A stretch of 64,000 nucleotides of DNA. Origin: Aporrectodea caliginosa. Lineage: Eukaryota > Annelida > Clitellata > Crassiclitellata > Lumbricidae. This document shows, one piece after another, positions 61,401-64,000 of the stretch (positions within the stretch are counted from its first letter, which is position 1; the number at the start of each line of letters is the position of its first letter). The notes beneath the pieces were generated by a model. It was not told where the DNA came from and did not search any database. It saw only the letters and a list, made by a program, of their open reading frames with translations. The stretch spans positions 366,001 to 430,000 of the forward strand of contig JACEVL010000999.1 of NCBI GenBank assembly GCA_020284085.1, in the 5' to 3' direction. The position numbers were made by a program, and so were the translations under genes.

Positions 61401-64000
61401 TAAAGAATTAGAATCAGAAACAGAGAAAACAGTACGCCAAATGGAGAAACGGTTGCAACTACTCGAAAGGGGGCACCTGGCACAAAATAGCGAGAAAACG
61501 CCTGATGGAAGAGCACCGCAATATCCGACATATGGCCGAAATGTCGCACCACTGATGGCATCTGTCCATCCACGACAGGGGACGAATAACCGACAGCAAT
61601 ACAACGGGTATCGACAGCAACCGCAGTGTTTCAATTGCGGGCAGTGGAACCACATAGCTCGAAACTGTAGGCAACCAAGAACGCTTAACGAGGGGCGTTA
61701 TCAACGAAGAATGGGCCCCGTGGGCCAACGGGTCAACGAGTATCCGTACCAGGGAGATCCTCGTGAAGGACGCTATCAGCCTATGGAGGGGCAAGAAGGA
61801 CCACCGAGGGACCACGATAATGGTTACCGCGGGAACGAACGATTCCCTAACCAGGACGAGTGGAGGGCTAATCCACACCCCGCAGCCAACATTCGACATG
61901 TAGCTGGGTCCAGCAGTGCCTATCTGAAGGTCCTGTTAAGAGGAAAGGAGGAGCTGGCACTTTTGGACACTGGGGCGGAACTCTCCTTGTGTCCCCTCAA
62001 GCTAGTCCGTCCAGAGGAAATGACACCGTCAGATCAGTGCCTAGTGGCCGCAAACGCCTCGAGGATCTGTGTGGAGGGGGAGGCCTTATTGAACCTGACG
62101 TTGGGAGATCGGGAGGTGCTATTGCCCGTGTTAGTAACCAGACAAATAGATGAAATTCTGGTCGGAATGTCCTGGATGAGAGAGCATAGCCTATCCTGGA
62201 ACATCAAAGAACCCTGGGTGACTATTGACGGCCAGCAAGTACCCCTCCACTTTCTTCCGGAGGCTTCCAGATGCCGACGTGTAGCCGCTGCCAGCGACGT
62301 GAGTGTGCCTGCCTTTAGCGAAGTGGATGTGGACGCCTATGCAATTCTGCCGAGTTTAACTCCTACGGAGAACCTGTGGGCTACTCGACCGACACTGCTG
62401 ACAACGGGGTTAATCGTGGCAGGCACGCTGCTGCCGGGCCGCCCAACTGATTTAACGATTAGAGTTATGAATCCGACCGGCAATATGATTCAACTCAGAC
62501 AAGGAAGTCGGTGTGATGTGGAAGAAGTGACGCTCCTGGAAACCGAAATCAATGACCGTAGACCTAACGTGTGTGCATCCGTCCGTGCCAAAAGAGTCAC
62601 CGAAGCTGAAGAAGTATTGGGACCATTGTGGAGAGAAGTAGCTGACGACGTACCGACCGACGTACGAGAAAGACTGAAAACCTTACTGTTGGAACATAGC
62701 CGGGCCTTCTCACTGAATGATGAAGATTTAGGGTATACAGACATAGTACAGCACGAAATTGAAACGGGAAGTGAAGCACCCGTTCGACAAGCCCTTCGTC
62801 GACAACCGATGGCGATGCTACCGATCATTGACGAGCAGGTGGACTCGATGTTAAGACAAGGGCTGATTGAGGATTCCTGCTCCGCCTGGTCATCCAACGT
62901 GGTGCTGGTAAAGAAGAAAGATGGAACGCCTCGGTTCTGCATCGATTATCGAGCCTTAAACAATAAAACCGTCAAAGATGCCTATCCTCTACCACTGATC
63001 AGCGAATGTCTGGACACCCTAGGGGGGGCACAATGGTTCAGCACGTTCGACCTGAGGGCCGGATACCATCAAGTATCGGTGCACCCGAAAGATCGCCATA
63101 AGACCGCCTTCGTGACGCGAGGGGGAAGTTACCAGTTCCGTGTTCTTCCTTTTGGACTCAGTAACAGCCCAAGCTGTTTCAGTCGAATGATGAGCTTGGT
63201 TCTGAAGGGCCTGAACTTTGTCATTTGCCTGATCTATTTAGACGACATAATCGTATTTGCGTCTGATGTTGAGACCCACTTGGAGAGGCTAGAACAGGTA
63301 TTGATCCGACTGGAAGGAGTCAATCTGAAATTGAAACCGTCCAAATGTCACTTCCTGCAAAGAGAGGTGATGTTCCTGGGGCATTTGGTGAGCAATCAAG
63401 GGATTGGAACGGACCCCGCAAAGATCTCAGCTGTCCAGAATTGGCCGACACCGACTAAAGTCAAGGAAGTCCGCGCGTTTGTGGGACTATGTTCGTACTA
63501 CCGGAAGTTCGTCCCGGACTTCGCTCAGATCGGGAGACCACTCCATGCATTGACGAAGAAAGAAATAGCTTTCTGCTGGACGGAAGAGTGCGTTACGGCA
63601 TTCGAGACACTGAAGAAGCGTCTGACCATGGCACCGATATTGGCGTTGCCAACTGATACCGACACTTACGTTCTCGATACAGATGCGTCGGGACAATCCA
63701 TCGGAGCAGTGCTGTCCCAGATACAGCAAGGGGTGGAACGGGTAATTTGCTACGGTAGCAGGGTCTGTTCGTTGGCCGAGCAAAACTACGACGTAACGAG
63801 GCGAGAGTTATTGGCCATCGTCTATTTCCTGAAGACGTACCGACCGTACTTGCTCGGAAGAAGGTTTCTGCTCCGAACCGATCATTCTGCTCTACAGTGG
63901 TTGCAGAAGACTCCCCTGCCTATCGGACAACAGGCCAGATGGCTGAATCTGATTTCAGAATTCGATTTCGAAGTCAAACATAGACCAGGGACGGCTCACT
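58462..64000 (+). CDS. Gypsy gag-protease-reverse transcriptase-RNase H polyprotein (partial)
   Basis: One open frame with no stop from 58,450 to the window end (over 1,840 codons). The ATG at 58,462 is the first after an in-frame TAA at 58,447. An earlier ATG at 58,330 is in the same frame but cut off by that TAA. Residues 1-60 form a likely coiled coil, and 60-790 an acidic, Asn/Asp-rich, probably disordered stretch. Residues 793-960 resemble the Gypsy capsid (FTGAESVDIFIKRY... LGDLVSDVRRLSNLAFPG). The zinc knuckle CFNCGQWNHIARNC is at 61,627-61,668, and the aspartic protease LLDTGAEL at about 61,960-61,983. The reverse transcriptase runs from about 62,880, with FSTFDLRAGYHQV and catalytic YLDD at 63,235-63,246. 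RNase H starts at LDTDAS near 63,676, and the window ends at FEVKHRPGTAH. Confidence 0.95.
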   Translation, partial: MEALMHEVQDGQSTVSTSIASLEGDLRMLSEEMDYRFEQIDNRVQSVDQRFEEQRMIELGGGRKIPPQLDSEQEDEDRENRPRHGREVEKRTAGQTWSQAVNIDDTASCPQVTCVETSVGVTTSNAPDRTVRRSERLRSRPRVRYDDQARLEGPPLGPPLVEGVRWETEDRYNDRLVHPEYRSLSFSPTRIDLAPNSEDVCRPNLKATRITRAGVTADPPIVSEQVRSPHPSKVAEMGSREPSCSHGPSTREKGVEASDLDHEAEETWRRKPQYVSSYERHREQDWVRDEPDYDVRAWQTPVDDGEGEPDNDDLDADRLNLDHRRPNDENVDENDDEQCLYVNERSDRIISFKPERMRDQTRHIFTKEKNMLSKSLLVTEMNTNENSETRKVTAVSRDRVESDQFSAAKENAGNLFLINGTFSSNSVGVAVPQSNHRMQTDGTKLGTYQTKSAKEKDFCFDKSRNRFPQYDGTHNNDEDDECLFVVETRDDDVQNDVRQRRVLNEIDWQNDGVIETQVEYGNDSLRVRMNNRNDDRPSAQLRQQSRLMKQGGLANVQPLTQILKGGCPNSNFETRQNMTTLASENSNRDDVNVRRSVSEPRNLTRSSYLNSVSERRNQDHLPVNETLRASMSANTRAINVRNRPVSAFRETLPPKSKRYFELGRDTVRSPNLRYDDNRVSGGYDTDAIMMSEQMVNRSAFTRNEGMTTVWPSNNKTGALRYNEDRVMPEWRRQEHQSVNYHSTGMNADYRSLPVPKVTVSSATQTNDGDGYVEWRSRNKENNTTTAIEQPRMREGRSNYLKLKEFTGAESVDIFIKRYRLCQAQNCWTPAESFNNLCCALSEPASQLLLESGSEGNMDAEELMTKLQNRYGSSNQRILWQVQLQARKQAASESLGDLVSDVRRLSNLAFPGPRNEHSNYVIVKAYIDSLRERDIAGKLLEREPSDLDEAYRISLKLLAFKEAASEETRASERSNVRVRSAKELESETEKTVRQMEKRLQLLERGHLAQNSEKTPDGRAPQYPTYGRNVAPLMASVHPRQGTNNRQQYNGYRQQPQCFNCGQWNHIARNCRQPRTLNEGRYQRRMGPVGQRVNEYPYQGDPREGRYQPMEGQEGPPRDHDNGYRGNERFPNQDEWRANPHPAANIRHVAGSSSAYLKVLLRGKEELALLDTGAELSLCPLKLVRPEEMTPSDQCLVAANASRICVEGEALLNLTLGDREVLLPVLVTRQIDEILVGMSWMREHSLSWNIKEPWVTIDGQQVPLHFLPEASRCRRVAAASDVSVPAFSEVDVDAYAILPSLTPTENLWATRPTLLTTGLIVAGTLLPGRPTDLTIRVMNPTGNMIQLRQGSRCDVEEVTLLETEINDRRPNVCASVRAKRVTEAEEVLGPLWREVADDVPTDVRERLKTLLLEHSRAFSLNDEDLGYTDIVQHEIETGSEAPVRQALRRQPMAMLPIIDEQVDSMLRQGLIEDSCSAWSSNVVLVKKKDGTPRFCIDYRALNNKTVKDAYPLPLISECLDTLGGAQWFSTFDLRAGYHQVSVHPKDRHKTAFVTRGGSYQFRVLPFGLSNSPSCFSRMMSLVLKGLNFVICLIYLDDIIVFASDVETHLERLEQVLIRLEGVNLKLKPSKCHFLQREVMFLGHLVSNQGIGTDPAKISAVQNWPTPTKVKEVRAFVGLCSYYRKFVPDFAQIGRPLHALTKKEIAFCWTEECVTAFETLKKRLTMAPILALPTDTDTYVLDTDASGQSIGAVLSQIQQGVERVICYGSRVCSLAEQNYDVTRRELLAIVYFLKTYRPYLLGRRFLLRTDHSALQWLQKTPLPIGQQARWLNLISEFDFEVKHRPGTAH

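Larger units (their letters stand above)
57240..64000 (+). mobile_element. Ty3/Gypsy LTR retrotransposon, 5' part (runs off the window)
   Basis: The 5' start is approximate. A promoter-like leader (direct repeats with CCAAT boxes and a TATA-like TTTAAATA) precedes one long open frame with capsid-like, zinc-knuckle, protease, reverse transcriptase and RNase H regions in Gypsy order. Integrase and the 3' LTR would lie beyond 64,000. No frameshift appears in over 5.5 kb of coding sequence, so the copy is young. The only visible defect is an in-frame TAA at 58,447 near the proposed N-terminus. Confidence 0.93.

Noticed and set aside
59337..63783. Minus-strand ORFs across the Gypsy polyprotein
   Set aside because: Antisense of a single long plus-strand frame with clear gag, protease, RT and RNase H motifs.

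Overview
The window is eukaryotic nuclear DNA. Its genes are split by long AT-rich introns with GT/AG boundaries, coding density is low, and transposon remnants and microsatellites are abundant. The gene content, the frequent word TAGGCCTA and the SINE and hAT repeats suggest a marine invertebrate, most likely a deuterostome such as an echinoderm. The sequence alone does not prove that placement.

Left part (1-15,800): a roughly 0.9 kb segment at 1-920 is duplicated directly at 7,322-8,235. The second copy abuts the first coding exon of an unidentified minus-strand gene (7,151-7,315). Between the copies lie a satellite of about 152-bp units arranged head-to-head (936-2,830), a tandem pair of 20-bp palindromes, a hAT-type MITE and a retroposon. 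From 8,600 to 14,254 there are LINE remnants. One is an endonuclease/reverse-transcriptase LINE whose endonuclease region is split by a 2.04-kb hAT transposon with perfect ends and an 8-bp target duplication.

Middle left (15,800-33,800): a single coding exon (15,847-17,470) encodes a membrane-anchored protein that I do not recognise. It is interrupted by two apparent one-base losses. Mostly non-coding AT-rich DNA follows, with SINE, LINE and hAT fragments.

Middle right (33,874-53,446, minus strand): a complete 12-exon orthologue of PTPN9 (MEG2), with an N-terminal CRAL-TRIO/Sec14 lipid-binding domain and a C-terminal tyrosine phosphatase domain. All exon phases join to a 702-residue protein. 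Its WPD loop reads W-R-D. Its introns hold at least five hAT-type elements, SINE-like copies and a repeated 65-72-bp micro-palindrome.

Right part (53,900-64,000): more hAT debris, a (CAT)n tract that flips strand repeatedly, a fold-back element with C-rich minisatellite arms, and the 5' two-thirds of a Ty3/Gypsy LTR retrotransposon. That element has one uninterrupted gag-protease-RT-RNase H frame running off the window edge, and an unusually long acidic N-terminal extension before the capsid-like region.

The genes do not form a functional cluster. The window is two or three unrelated host genes set in transposon-rich DNA.
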